Shown: piece by piece, positions 51,450 through 59,952 of the stretch
Layout of the letters: each line of letters begins with the position of its first letter
How positions within the stretch are numbered: the stretch's first letter is position 1
DNA from: an uncultured Roseibium sp.
Lineage (GTDB): Bacteria > Pseudomonadota > Alphaproteobacteria > Rhizobiales > Stappiaceae
NCBI RefSeq assembly: GCF_963675985.1
Contig: NZ_OY780958.1
Span: 1,860,001 to 1,924,000 of the forward strand
Direction: 5' to 3'
Length of the DNA stretch: 64,000 nucleotides
The notes under the pieces: generated by a model
The model's database searches: none
What the model was told of the DNA's origin: nothing
What the model saw: the letters and a program-made list of their open reading frames with translations, nothing else
Program-made: the position numbers and the translations under genes

Positions 51450-52502
51450 ATGTCCAGCAAACTGTCCGCCTTTACCGAACTGCCCACCGTTGACGTTTCC
51501 GGGCTCTATGACAGCACTCCGGACGCACGTCAGGCCGTTGCCCGCGAACTTTTCAAAGCGGCGTCTGAGGTCGGCTTTCTCTATGTGACCGGGCATCCGG
51601 TGAACCGCGACCTGCGCGAACGGCTGATCGCCCAGACCAAACGCTTCTTCGACCTGCCGTACGAAGAGAAGATGAAGATCTACATCGGCAAGTCGACCAG
51701 CCATCGGGGCTATGTCCCCGAAGGCGAGGAAGTCATGGTCGGCGGCAAGCGGGATCGCAAGGAGGCGCTCGATCTCGGGTACGAACTTGACGCCGATCAT
51801 CCGCTCGTCGAGGCCGGCACGCCGATGGTCGGGCCGAACCAGTGGCCGGACCTGCCCGGTTTTCGCGAAGACGTCTATGCCTATTACGAGGCCATCTTCG
51901 ACCTCGGCAAACACCTGATCCGCGGCTTTGCCCTTGCGCTCGGCCTGGAGGAAACCTTCTTCGACGATCTCATCACCGCCCCGCCCAGCCAGTTGCGCCT
52001 GATCCATTACCCGTACGATGCAGAGGCGACCGACGTGCAGGGCATCGGTGCCCATACCGACTACGAGTTCTTCACGCTGCTGCTGCCGACCGCTCCCGGT
52101 CTGGAAGTGATGAACGGCGCGGGCGAATGGATCGACGTGCCTCTCCTGCCCGACGCCTATGTGGTCAATATCGGCGACATGCTGGAGATCCTGAGCAACG
52201 GCCTGTTCGTGGCGACCTCCCACCGGGTCCGCAAGGTGAAGGAGGAACGCTATTCCTTCCCGCTGTTCTTCTCCTGCGACTACCACACAAGGATCGCGCC
52301 GCTGCCGGAGCTGGTCCCTGCGGACGGAACCTCGAAATACGAGCCCCTGATCGCGGGCGACCACCTATATGCCCAGACCGCGCAAAGCTTTACCTACCTG
52401 ATCGAAAAACTGGCTCGAAACGAGTTGACCCTGCCCGACAACGCCAAGGGCCTGTCGTCCTTCGGTCAGTTCGCCCGTCATCCCGACCAACAGGACGCCT
52501 GA
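51450..52502 (+). CDS. 2-oxoglutarate/Fe(II) oxygenase, isopenicillin-N-synthase/EFE-like family
   Basis: A 350-residue oxygenase. The iron triad is His202, Asp204 (GIGAHTDYEF) and His258 (SHRVRKV); Arg267 and Ser269 (RYSF) bind the 2-oxoglutarate carboxylate. Length and the HRGYVPEGEEVMVGGKR region resemble ethylene-forming enzyme, which releases guanidine from arginine by hydroxylation. Behind a guanidine riboswitch it may oxidise a guanidino compound such as homoarginine or arginine and release guanidine. The substrate is inference. ATG at 51450. Confidence 0.85.
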   Translation: MSSKLSAFTELPTVDVSGLYDSTPDARQAVARELFKAASEVGFLYVTGHPVNRDLRERLIAQTKRFFDLPYEEKMKIYIGKSTSHRGYVPEGEEVMVGGKRDRKEALDLGYELDADHPLVEAGTPMVGPNQWPDLPGFREDVYAYYEAIFDLGKHLIRGFALALGLEETFFDDLITAPPSQLRLIHYPYDAEATDVQGIGAHTDYEFFTLLLPTAPGLEVMNGAGEWIDVPLLPDAYVVNIGDMLEILSNGLFVATSHRVRKVKEERYSFPLFFSCDYHTRIAPLPELVPADGTSKYEPLIAGDHLYAQTAQSFTYLIEKLARNELTLPDNAKGLSSFGQFARHPDQQDA

Positions 52503-52506
52503 CGGC

Positions 52507-53328
52507 ATGAAGCTCATCAACCGCAAACCGTCACGGCCCCTGACCCTCTTCCTCGGTCTGCTGCCGTTCGCCGCCTTGCTCGTCACCTATCTCATCGCCA
52601 GCGACATGCGGCTTGCCGTCAATCCGTCTGACAAGCTGCTGCCGTCTTTCGAAACCATGGCCAACACCATGAGCCGGATGGCGTTCGAACCGGACAAGCG
52701 CAATGGCGACTACCTGTTGTGGACGGACACGGCGGCAAGCCTCTACCGCCTGTTTGCCGGGCTCGCCATTTCGGCAGCACTAGCAATTGTCATCGGCCTT
52801 GCCATGGGCGTGCTCCCGATGGCACGTGCTTTCTTTGCCCAGTTCACGGCGGCGTTTTCGCTGATCCCGCCGATCACCGTGCTGCCAATCCTTTTCATCA
52901 CTCTTGGTCTCGGAGAAGCCGCCAAGATCGGGCTGATTATCGTCGGCACGACCCCGGCGATGATCCGCACCCTCGCCCAATCGGCTCTCGACATTCCGCG
53001 CGAACTGGTGATCAAGGCGGAGACCCTTGGCGCGTCGAGCTGGCAGATCACGACGCGGCTCTACCTGCCGCACATCCTGCCAAATCTCCTGATCGCCCTG
53101 CGGCTCGGCCTCGTTCCGGCCTGGATCTTCCTGATCTCGGCAGAAGCGATCGCCTCGACCGAGGGGCTCGGCTACCGGATCTTCCTCGTCCGCCGATACA
53201 TGGCCATGGACCTGATCCTTCCCTACGTCGCCTGGATCACCCTGCTTGCCTTTATCATCGACCGGTTGCTGCTGATCCTGTCCAAGCGGGCCTTCTCCTG
53301 GAACCATCTGGAAGGAGACAGCCTGTGA
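52507..53328 (+). CDS. NitT/TauT-type ABC importer permease (guanidine operon)
   Basis: A 273-residue permease with about six helices and the EAA loop AETLGASSWQITTRLYLPHI. It follows the oxygenase by four bases and overlaps the ATPase start. It pairs with the receptor at 50301-51371 despite the intervening oxygenase gene. Confidence 0.9.
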   Translation: MKLINRKPSRPLTLFLGLLPFAALLVTYLIASDMRLAVNPSDKLLPSFETMANTMSRMAFEPDKRNGDYLLWTDTAASLYRLFAGLAISAALAIVIGLAMGVLPMARAFFAQFTAAFSLIPPITVLPILFITLGLGEAAKIGLIIVGTTPAMIRTLAQSALDIPRELVIKAETLGASSWQITTRLYLPHILPNLLIALRLGLVPAWIFLISAEAIASTEGLGYRIFLVRRYMAMDLILPYVAWITLLAFIIDRLLLILSKRAFSWNHLEGDSL

Positions 53329-54113
53329 GCCCTACGCCCAAGCTCTCCGTCCAGGGTCTCTTCAAGGAATACGATGGCGCGCCGGTTCTCGAACGGGTGA
53401 ACATCGATGTACCCGAAGGCGCGTTCTGCACCATTGTCGGCGCGTCCGGCTGCGGCAAATCGACCTTCCTGCGCATGCTCCTGTCCCAGGAACAGCCCAG
53501 CCGCGGAGAAATTCTGCTCGATGGCGCCCCCCTGCCGGAAGAGCCGACACCGGATCGTGGCATCGTCTTCCAGCGCTATTCGGTGTTTCCGCATCTGACC
53601 GTCTGGCAGAATCTGATCCTCGCCAAGGAATTCGAGCAGGCCCCGCTGACCGGCAGATTGTTCGGCTCCGCGCGCAAGAAGGCGCGCGACGACATCGGCG
53701 AACTGCTGGAGCGCATCGGCCTGACCCCGGCCACCGACCGCTATCCAGCGCAGCTTTCCGGCGGCATGCAGCAGCGTCTTGCCATCGCCCAGGCTCTGGT
53801 AAAGCGGCCGAAGATCCTGCTGCTGGACGAACCCTTCGGTGCGCTGGATCCCGGCATCCGGAATGACATGCACGCGCTTCTTCTTGGGCTCTGGCAGGAA
53901 CTCTCCATGACCGTCTTCATGGTGACCCACGACATCAACGAGGCCTTCAAGCTCGGCACCCGGCTGCTGGTCTTCGACAAGGTCCGCCACGACCCGCAGG
54001 CGCCGCACGCTTACGGGGCGACCATCACCTACGACCTTCCGGTCGACAAGACCGACCGGCAGAAAAAAGAACTGGCCGAAACGCTTCTGCACGACCAGCT
54101 CGAATCCGCATGA
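53325..54113 (+). CDS. NitT/TauT-type ABC importer ATPase (guanidine operon)
   Basis: A 262-residue ABC ATPase starting with GTG at 53325, seven bases after AAGGAG and overlapping the permease stop. Walker A GASGCGKST, signature LSGGMQQR, Walker B LLLDEPFGALD. It energises the guanidine-operon importer. Confidence 0.9.
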   Translation: MSPTPKLSVQGLFKEYDGAPVLERVNIDVPEGAFCTIVGASGCGKSTFLRMLLSQEQPSRGEILLDGAPLPEEPTPDRGIVFQRYSVFPHLTVWQNLILAKEFEQAPLTGRLFGSARKKARDDIGELLERIGLTPATDRYPAQLSGGMQQRLAIAQALVKRPKILLLDEPFGALDPGIRNDMHALLLGLWQELSMTVFMVTHDINEAFKLGTRLLVFDKVRHDPQAPHAYGATITYDLPVDKTDRQKKELAETLLHDQLESA

Positions 54114-54129
54114 GAAAAGGAAAACCTTC

Positions 54130-55368
54130 ATGACGATCTTCGACAATCACGGACCCTCGACCCGGAACCGCGCAGCCGGCCGGCTGGATCGCACCAAGCC
54201 GAGCCGCCAGCACCATCCCGACTTCGACAAGCTGTCCCTGCGCGGCTGGAAGTCGGCGGAAAAGGAAGGCACCCTGCCAACGGCCGCCTGGGAAAAGGAA
54301 AAGGCCTGGGCGCTGCGCATGGGCCTAACCGGTTCGGACTGCCTCACCGACAAGTCGATCCCGACCTTCGCCCGCGGAGAACTGCCCCATTATGCCGGCA
54401 TCAATACTTTCCTGAAGGCGCCGTACATCGAGGACGTTACCCAGGTCGGCGCCTATGATGCCGCCGTGATCGGCATCCCCTTCGACGGCGGCACCACCTA
54501 TCGTCCGGGCACCCGCTTCGGCCCGCAGGGCGTGCGCAAGATTTCCGCCCTCTACACGCCCTACAACTATGAAATGGGTGTCGACCTGCGCGAGCAGATG
54601 ACGCTTTGCGATGTCGGCGACGTGTTCACGATCCCCGCCAACATCGAAAAGACCTTCGACCAGATCACCCGGGCCGTCAGCCATGTGGTTTCGTCCGGCG
54701 CCCTGCCGATCATGATCGGCGGCGACCATTCCATCGGCTTCCCGTGCGTGCGCGGCATTGCCCAGTGCACCTCCAAGCGCATCGGCATCGTCCATTTCGA
54801 CCGCCACATCGACATCCAGGAAAAGGATCTCGACGAGCGCATGCACACCACGCCGTGGTTCCATGCGACGGATCTGGCAAACGTGCCCGCCGTCAACCTG
54901 GTCCAGGTCGGCATTGGTGGCTGGCAGGTGCCGCGCGAGGGCGTGGAAATCGCCCGCAAGCGCAACACCAACATCTTCACCATGCGCGACGTGGAAGAAC
55001 TCGGCCTCGCCGAAACCGCCGCCCGCGCGCTGGAACTCGCTTGGAAGGACGCGGACGCGGTCTATATCTCCTTCGACATCGACAGTGTCGACTGTGGCTT
55101 CGTGCCGGGCACCGGCTGGCCGGAGCCGGGCGGCTTCCTGCCACGTGAGGCGCTGGAGCTGGTCTCGCTCGTAGCCGCGGAAGGCATTTGCGGCCTCGAG
55201 GTCGTGGAAGTCTCCCCGCCCTATGACACCTCCGACATCACCGCCCTGCTCGCCACCCGTGTGATCGTCGACGTGCTCGGCACGTTGGTCTCCCACGGAA
55301 AGATGGGGTCTCACAAATCCATCATCGACAAGCCGGTTTCCATCCCGGCCGGTCCAGACGTGGAGTAA
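54130..55368 (+). CDS. gdmH: Guanidine hydrolase (GdmH-like, Ni-dependent ureohydrolase)
   Basis: A 412-residue ureohydrolase with an N-terminal extension of about 100 residues. Metal ligands are His200 (GGDHS), Asp224, His226, Asp228 (FDRHID), and Asp316, Asp318 (SFDIDSVD). The usual GTGTPE motif is GTGWPE (Trp330); a Trp in this region is, as I recall, a specificity residue of the cyanobacterial guanidine hydrolase. With the guanidine riboswitch and NitT/TauT-type importer (the cyanobacterial gene has the same kind of neighbours), hydrolysis of guanidine to urea and ammonia is the best call. Agmatinase-type activity is the alternative. Confidence 0.85.
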   Translation: MTIFDNHGPSTRNRAAGRLDRTKPSRQHHPDFDKLSLRGWKSAEKEGTLPTAAWEKEKAWALRMGLTGSDCLTDKSIPTFARGELPHYAGINTFLKAPYIEDVTQVGAYDAAVIGIPFDGGTTYRPGTRFGPQGVRKISALYTPYNYEMGVDLREQMTLCDVGDVFTIPANIEKTFDQITRAVSHVVSSGALPIMIGGDHSIGFPCVRGIAQCTSKRIGIVHFDRHIDIQEKDLDERMHTTPWFHATDLANVPAVNLVQVGIGGWQVPREGVEIARKRNTNIFTMRDVEELGLAETAARALELAWKDADAVYISFDIDSVDCGFVPGTGWPEPGGFLPREALELVSLVAAEGICGLEVVEVSPPYDTSDITALLATRVIVDVLGTLVSHGKMGSHKSIIDKPVSIPAGPDVE

Positions 55369-55373
55369 GGCCC

Positions 55374-55895
55374 ATGGGACACGGACATCACCACCACTCT
55401 CACGGGCATTCCCATGACCATTCTCACGGGCATGACCACCACCATCATCACGATCACAGCCACGGCCACAATCATGGCATGGGACACAATCACGCCCATG
55501 CGGACGCCGATCATCTGCACTCCCATGTGCACGGCACCTCGAGCCGGGAAAAAGTGGAAGAACTCAAGGTTCTGGCAACCAGTTTCGTCGACGGGTTCCG
55601 GGCTGCCGACGACAAGACCAGCTACCTGAGGCTTGCGGGCATTCCGTTCCAGCGGCCGGGCAAGGACGGGCTGACCATGAGCCTGGTCGATGCGGCGATT
55701 GCCTCCAACTGGCAGATCGGTACCGCCTCGCCCGCCTTTGCCTCTCGGGAACTGGTCTACATGCCGTTCCCCGGCAACATGGTCTCCCACCGCGAGAGCA
55801 TGACCTTCACCTATGTGTCGCTCACCGAGCGGGCGGACATCGACCTTGTCGATCTGTTGTCGGAACGCATCGAAAACGGAGAAAAGAACCAATGA
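55374..55895 (+). CDS. Histidine-rich protein, candidate nickel chaperone
   Basis: A 173-residue protein. The first 53 residues contain 27 histidines, mostly alternating with Gly, Ser or Asp, like the metal-storage tails of HypB, UreE and CobW proteins. Residues 54-173 form a separate mixed alpha/beta domain (YLRLAGIPF, GTASPAFASREL, TFTYVSLTERADIDLVDLL) that I do not recognise. It starts five bases after gdmH. Known guanidine hydrolases need HypA/HypB-like factors for nickel, absent here, so this protein may fill that role. Confidence 0.75.
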   Translation: MGHGHHHHSHGHSHDHSHGHDHHHHHDHSHGHNHGMGHNHAHADADHLHSHVHGTSSREKVEELKVLATSFVDGFRAADDKTSYLRLAGIPFQRPGKDGLTMSLVDAAIASNWQIGTASPAFASRELVYMPFPGNMVSHRESMTFTYVSLTERADIDLVDLLSERIENGEKNQ

Positions 55896-55984
55896 GAGGC
55901 ACCCTCACTGGCCTGTTCGCCGGTATCGCAGTCGCCGCGTTGATCGTTGCCTCTGTCGTCCGGAAAGTGGCCGCCAAGCGCTAA
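55892..55984 (+). CDS. 30-residue single-membrane-segment microprotein
   Basis: Reads MRGTLTGLFAGIAVAALIVA then SVVRKVAAKR. One hydrophobic segment (about residues 6-23) with a positively charged C-terminus (VRKVAAKR). Its ATG overlaps the His-rich gene stop (ATGA), so translation is coupled and it belongs to the operon. It may be a membrane partner of the importer or the metal protein. Smallness makes it easy to miss; evidence is the overlap, clean stop and composition. Confidence 0.55.
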   Translation: MRGTLTGLFAGIAVAALIVASVVRKVAAKR

Positions 55985-56176
55985 GCTCAGGGCTGCACGA
56001 ACATGAGGGGGCGTCCAACGGACGCCCCTACCTGCATTATTCAATATTACCGACAAACATCTTTCCAGCTGATCCCGGTCTGCGGGTTGCGCCTTGTCAA
56101 CGCAGTGTTGCCTTACCAACGATATAGAACCGAATGTATCGTTGTATGTTGCCCCAACCAGCCGAAGACCTTTTCC

Positions 56177-58846
56177 GTGACCGACCGTGCCGCCCTGCCT
56201 GAAAATGCCCATAAGCTGTCCGGTGCGGATGTCCTGGAAACCCTGAGCGTCTCGGCGTCCGAAGGCCTCTCCGATCACGGCGTCAGGGAAAGCCGCGCGC
56301 GTTACGGCGGCAACACCATTGAAGCGCGAAAAAAGGTGCAACCATTCGTCGTCCTGCTGCATCAGGTCAAGAGCCCGGTCGTCTATCTCCTTGGCGCGGC
56401 CGCAGTCCTTGCGCTCTATTTCCGCGAGTGGACCCAGGGGGCCGCGATACTCGTTGTCCTGGCTCTGAATTCCGCAATCGGCTTCGGAACGGAAATCAAG
56501 GCAGCACGATCAATCGAAGCCTTGCGAACGCTCGGCACCCGGTCCGCGCGTGTTCGGCGAAACGGCAAGGTTGTCGTTGTTCCCGCGGAAGACCTTGTCG
56601 TCGGCGACATCGTTCTCCTTGAAGGCGGCGACGGGGTGTCGGCCGATATCCGCCTGATCGAAGCCTCGAATGTCGGCGCCGATGAATCGGCCCTGACCGG
56701 GGAATCCGTCGCCGTCGACAAATCACACGAGCCGGTGGCATCCGATGCACCTGTCGCCGATCGCGCCTCCATGCTGTTCAAGGGCACTTTCGTCACCCGT
56801 GGCAGCGGAACCGGGATCGTCGTCGCAGTCGGTCCGGGAACTCAACTCGGCCGCATCTCCCAGCTTGCCGAAGAAGCTCAGCCGGACGATTCCCCGCTTG
56901 AAAAAGGCCTGGCGAAGCTGTCCGGGCAACTGGTCTGGGCGACGCTCATCCTGACCGCCCTTATTGCCGGAACGGGCATCTTGAAGGGCGAAGACGTGCT
57001 TCTGATGGTCGACAGCGCCATTGCCCTTGCTGTCGCCGCTATTCCGGAAGGGCTTCCGGTGGTCGCCACGCTGACGCTTGCCCGCGGCATGTGGCGGATG
57101 GCGCGCCAGAATGCACTGATCGAACGCCTGCCCGCTGTCGAAGTCCTCGGGGCGACGACCGTGATCCTGACGGACAAGACCGGAACGCTGACGGAAAACC
57201 GGATGGCGGTCCGCCATCTTTGGGTACCGGACGAAGGGATGGAACTCACCCCGGCCGAGGACGACGGAGCCCCCGACACGCCCGAGCAGGATCTGGAAAA
57301 CCGGCCGCTATTCGGGCAGTTGGTGGAGGTGGCTGTTCTTTGCAACAACGCTGCACTCGGCGAGGAAGAAACCGACCACAGCGGCGACCCGATGGAACAG
57401 GCCCTGCTGCGCCTCGGAGAACGTACCGGGTTGGCGCAGAGAACCTTGCTGGCATTGCATCCGCGCGTAGGCGAAACGGCCTTCGATGCCTCCACGAAAA
57501 TGATGGCAACCGTTCATACGGACGGGACCCGTTTTTTCTATGCCGTGAAGGGCGCTCCGGAAATGGTGCTACGCCGGGTTGCCTTCATTGCCACCGCCGA
57601 CGGTGTATCCGTGATGGACGATGCCAGGCGAGCGGAATGTATAAACCGCATCGAAACACTCGGCCTCCAAGGTCTACGGGTTCTCGCTTGTGCCACCAAG
57701 ACGGCAGAGACGGCCGATGAAAATCCCTATACCGGGCTCACCTTGCTCGGGCTGATCGGCCTCGAAGACCCGGCCCGAGCCGACGTCCCCGAGGCCATTC
57801 GCGGCTGCAGGGAGGCCGGAATTCGGGTCGTCATGGTGACCGGCGACCACGCCGTCACAGCGCGCAGTATCGCCCGTAACGTCGGCCTGGGAAGCGAGGC
57901 CTCGCGCATGGTTGACGGACCGAAGTTGTCGGGCATGGACGGTTCCAAAACAGGCAAACTGCTGGAAACGGATATCTTCTCCCGGGTCACTCCATCGGAA
58001 AAGCTCGCCCTGGTCCAGGCCTATCAGAATTCGGGAGAAATCGTGGCCATGACGGGCGACGGGGTCAATGACGCCCCTGCCCTGCGCCAGGCCGATATCG
58101 GCATTGCCATGGGACAGCGGGGAACCGATGTCGCCCGGCAGGCGGCCGCCATGATCCTGCTCGACGATGCCTTCCCGACGATCGTAAAGGCGGTTCGCGA
58201 AGGCCGGATCATTTTCGGCAACATCCGCCGCTTCGCCGCCTATCTGTTGTCCTGTAATCTCAGCGAAGTCCTGGTCGTCGGCATTGCCGTCCTGTCCGGC
58301 TTGCCGCTGCCGATCCTGTCGTTGCAGATCCTCTATCTCAACCTGGTCACGGATGTCTTTCCCGCATTTGCGCTGGCTTTGGGCGAAGGGGAAAAGGACA
58401 TCATGAAACACCCGCCACGCCCACCCAAGGAGCCGATCCTCGGACTGGTCCAGTGGTCGGCCATTATCGCCCAGAGCCTCGTGCTGACTGCCGGAACATT
58501 CGGCGCGTTGTTTGCCGCCGAACTGTGGCTCGCACCCGACCCGGGTGAACTGGTGACGATCACCTTCCTGACCCTCGCCTTTTCCCAGCTCTGGCATGTG
58601 TTCAACATGCGGCACAGGCGATCAGGGATGTTCCGCAATGAAGTGACGCGAAACGCCTGGGTCTGGAGCGCCATCGTCCTGTGCATCCTGCTGCTCGCCG
58701 TTCCGGCCTACATCCCGATGGTCGCCGACATATTGCAGATCGTCCCGCCCGATCGCGATATGTGGCTGATCATTCTCGGCATGAGCGTAGGGCCGCTCGC
58801 GATCAATCAGATCGGCGCACTGATGTTCGGCCGGTTCCGCAGCTAG
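56177..58846 (+). CDS. P-type cation-transporting ATPase (P2-like)
   Basis: An 889-residue P-type ATPase: actuator motif TGES, phosphorylation motif DKTGTLTEN, hinge TGDGVNDAP, eight to ten membrane segments. PEGLP (about residue 295) in the fourth segment is typical of Ca/Mn or Na/K-type P2 pumps. I use GTG at 56177 (VTDRAALPEN); the frame is open from 56003 but the added residues look non-coding. The ion cannot be fixed by eye. Confidence 0.85.
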   Translation: MTDRAALPENAHKLSGADVLETLSVSASEGLSDHGVRESRARYGGNTIEARKKVQPFVVLLHQVKSPVVYLLGAAAVLALYFREWTQGAAILVVLALNSAIGFGTEIKAARSIEALRTLGTRSARVRRNGKVVVVPAEDLVVGDIVLLEGGDGVSADIRLIEASNVGADESALTGESVAVDKSHEPVASDAPVADRASMLFKGTFVTRGSGTGIVVAVGPGTQLGRISQLAEEAQPDDSPLEKGLAKLSGQLVWATLILTALIAGTGILKGEDVLLMVDSAIALAVAAIPEGLPVVATLTLARGMWRMARQNALIERLPAVEVLGATTVILTDKTGTLTENRMAVRHLWVPDEGMELTPAEDDGAPDTPEQDLENRPLFGQLVEVAVLCNNAALGEEETDHSGDPMEQALLRLGERTGLAQRTLLALHPRVGETAFDASTKMMATVHTDGTRFFYAVKGAPEMVLRRVAFIATADGVSVMDDARRAECINRIETLGLQGLRVLACATKTAETADENPYTGLTLLGLIGLEDPARADVPEAIRGCREAGIRVVMVTGDHAVTARSIARNVGLGSEASRMVDGPKLSGMDGSKTGKLLETDIFSRVTPSEKLALVQAYQNSGEIVAMTGDGVNDAPALRQADIGIAMGQRGTDVARQAAAMILLDDAFPTIVKAVREGRIIFGNIRRFAAYLLSCNLSEVLVVGIAVLSGLPLPILSLQILYLNLVTDVFPAFALALGEGEKDIMKHPPRPPKEPILGLVQWSAIIAQSLVLTAGTFGALFAAELWLAPDPGELVTITFLTLAFSQLWHVFNMRHRRSGMFRNEVTRNAWVWSAIVLCILLLAVPAYIPMVADILQIVPPDRDMWLIILGMSVGPLAINQIGALMFGRFRS

Positions 58847-58887
58847 ATCGTTTTCCGATCAATTCGGGTCTTATGCCTTTTGATGGT

Positions 58888-59952
58888 CTAAGCCAGTTTC
58901 GACAGGCGATGGAAGAACGACAGGACGACCTGCTTCCTGTCCAGGTTCAACGCGTCCGTATCCGCAGCCATCCGGTTCGCCGCTTCCCAGAGGTCCGCGT
59001 AAGGCAGCATGTCAGCGGCGCGCTCGCCAGACACCTGACGCATCCGTTCATGAAGCCACATGCGCCAGATGTGCAGGAAGGCATCCCAGTTGTCGTCCTG
59101 GTTGCGCGCCGCAACCAGATCGCCGAGTCCATGAAGGGCTGCGACATCGACCTTGGGCACCTGTCCGGCCAGCGCGGTGAACCCCTTGGCGATGGCAAGG
59201 CCGTCCCCGGCAAGAAGTGTCAGGGCCGAGCGAAGACTGCCGTCGGCAAAACGCGTCAGCTCCTTCAAGACCTGCGGGTCGGCCGTCGCCTGGGGCGCCA
59301 ATTCGGACAGGCCTTCGGCAATTTCCGCTTCGCTCAAGGGATCGAGGTCGAGCCTCCGGCAGCGGGACCGGATCGTGGGCAACAGCCGGCCGGGCGCGTG
59401 GGACAGGACCAGGAACAGACAGCGCGCCGGCGGTTCTTCCAGGACTTTCAGTAAGGCATTCGCAGAGCTGATGTTCATGTCGTCGGCGGCATCGACGATG
59501 CAGATCCTCCATGCGGAGGACGATGCTGTGGTCCCGAAAAACGACACCGTCCGGCGCACCTCATCGACAGGCAATTCTGTCTTGAAGCGCTTCGCCTTGT
59601 CGTCCCATGGGCGGCGCAGATGCAATAGATTCGGATTGCCGCCCGATGCCACCTGCGTGAAGACCGGATGGGTCGCCGGCAGGCCGAGATCCGTTGCGGC
59701 CGCCACCTCCGGACCGAACCGGTCCGGATGGGCAATGATGAACCGGGCGAACCGGTAGGCAAGCGTGGCCTTGCCAATGCCTTTCGGCCCGCCGAGGAGC
59801 CAGGCGTGATGCAGACGTTCCGAGCGATAGGCGTTGAGCAACGCCTGTTCCGTCTCCCTGTGACCGATCAGCCGCTCCCGTTGCCGCGGCAAGGGCATCC
59901 CGTCCAGCCGGTCGGCTTCCGGGGCCTCCATGACGTCAGCTGCCCGTGCCAT
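58888..59952 (-). CDS. holB: DNA polymerase III subunit delta prime
   Basis: A 354-residue clamp-loader subunit starting ATG 59952 (MARAADVM), which overlaps tmk by 17 bases. It has GGPKGIGKATLA (P-loop-like) and the sensor IVDAADDMNISSANALLKVL. It loads the sliding clamp with the other clamp-loader subunits. The tmk-holB order is typical of alphaproteobacteria; both lie downstream of the dac gene. Confidence 0.9.
   Translation of the reverse strand: MARAADVMEAPEADRLDGMPLPRQRERLIGHRETEQALLNAYRSERLHHAWLLGGPKGIGKATLAYRFARFIIAHPDRFGPEVAAATDLGLPATHPVFTQVASGGNPNLLHLRRPWDDKAKRFKTELPVDEVRRTVSFFGTTASSSAWRICIVDAADDMNISSANALLKVLEEPPARCLFLVLSHAPGRLLPTIRSRCRRLDLDPLSEAEIAEGLSELAPQATADPQVLKELTRFADGSLRSALTLLAGDGLAIAKGFTALAGQVPKVDVAALHGLGDLVAARNQDDNWDAFLHIWRMWLHERMRQVSGERAADMLPYADLWEAANRMAADTDALNLDRKQVVLSFFHRLSKLA

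Noticed and set aside
50268..52364. A 698-codon open frame on the minus strand opposite the guanidine receptor and oxygenase genes
   Set aside because: It is the mirror of two clearly recognisable coding genes in GC-rich sequence, with no domain of its own and no plausible start or context.
55380..55520. His codon repeats as a tandem DNA repeat or CRISPR-like array
   Set aside because: The codons alternate irregularly (CAC/CAT) and there is no fixed repeat and spacer length; it is protein-level low complexity.
56003..56176. Longer N-terminus of the P-type ATPase from 56003
   Set aside because: The residues have no similarity to P-type ATPases, and the stretch contains the operon end of the guanidine cluster.
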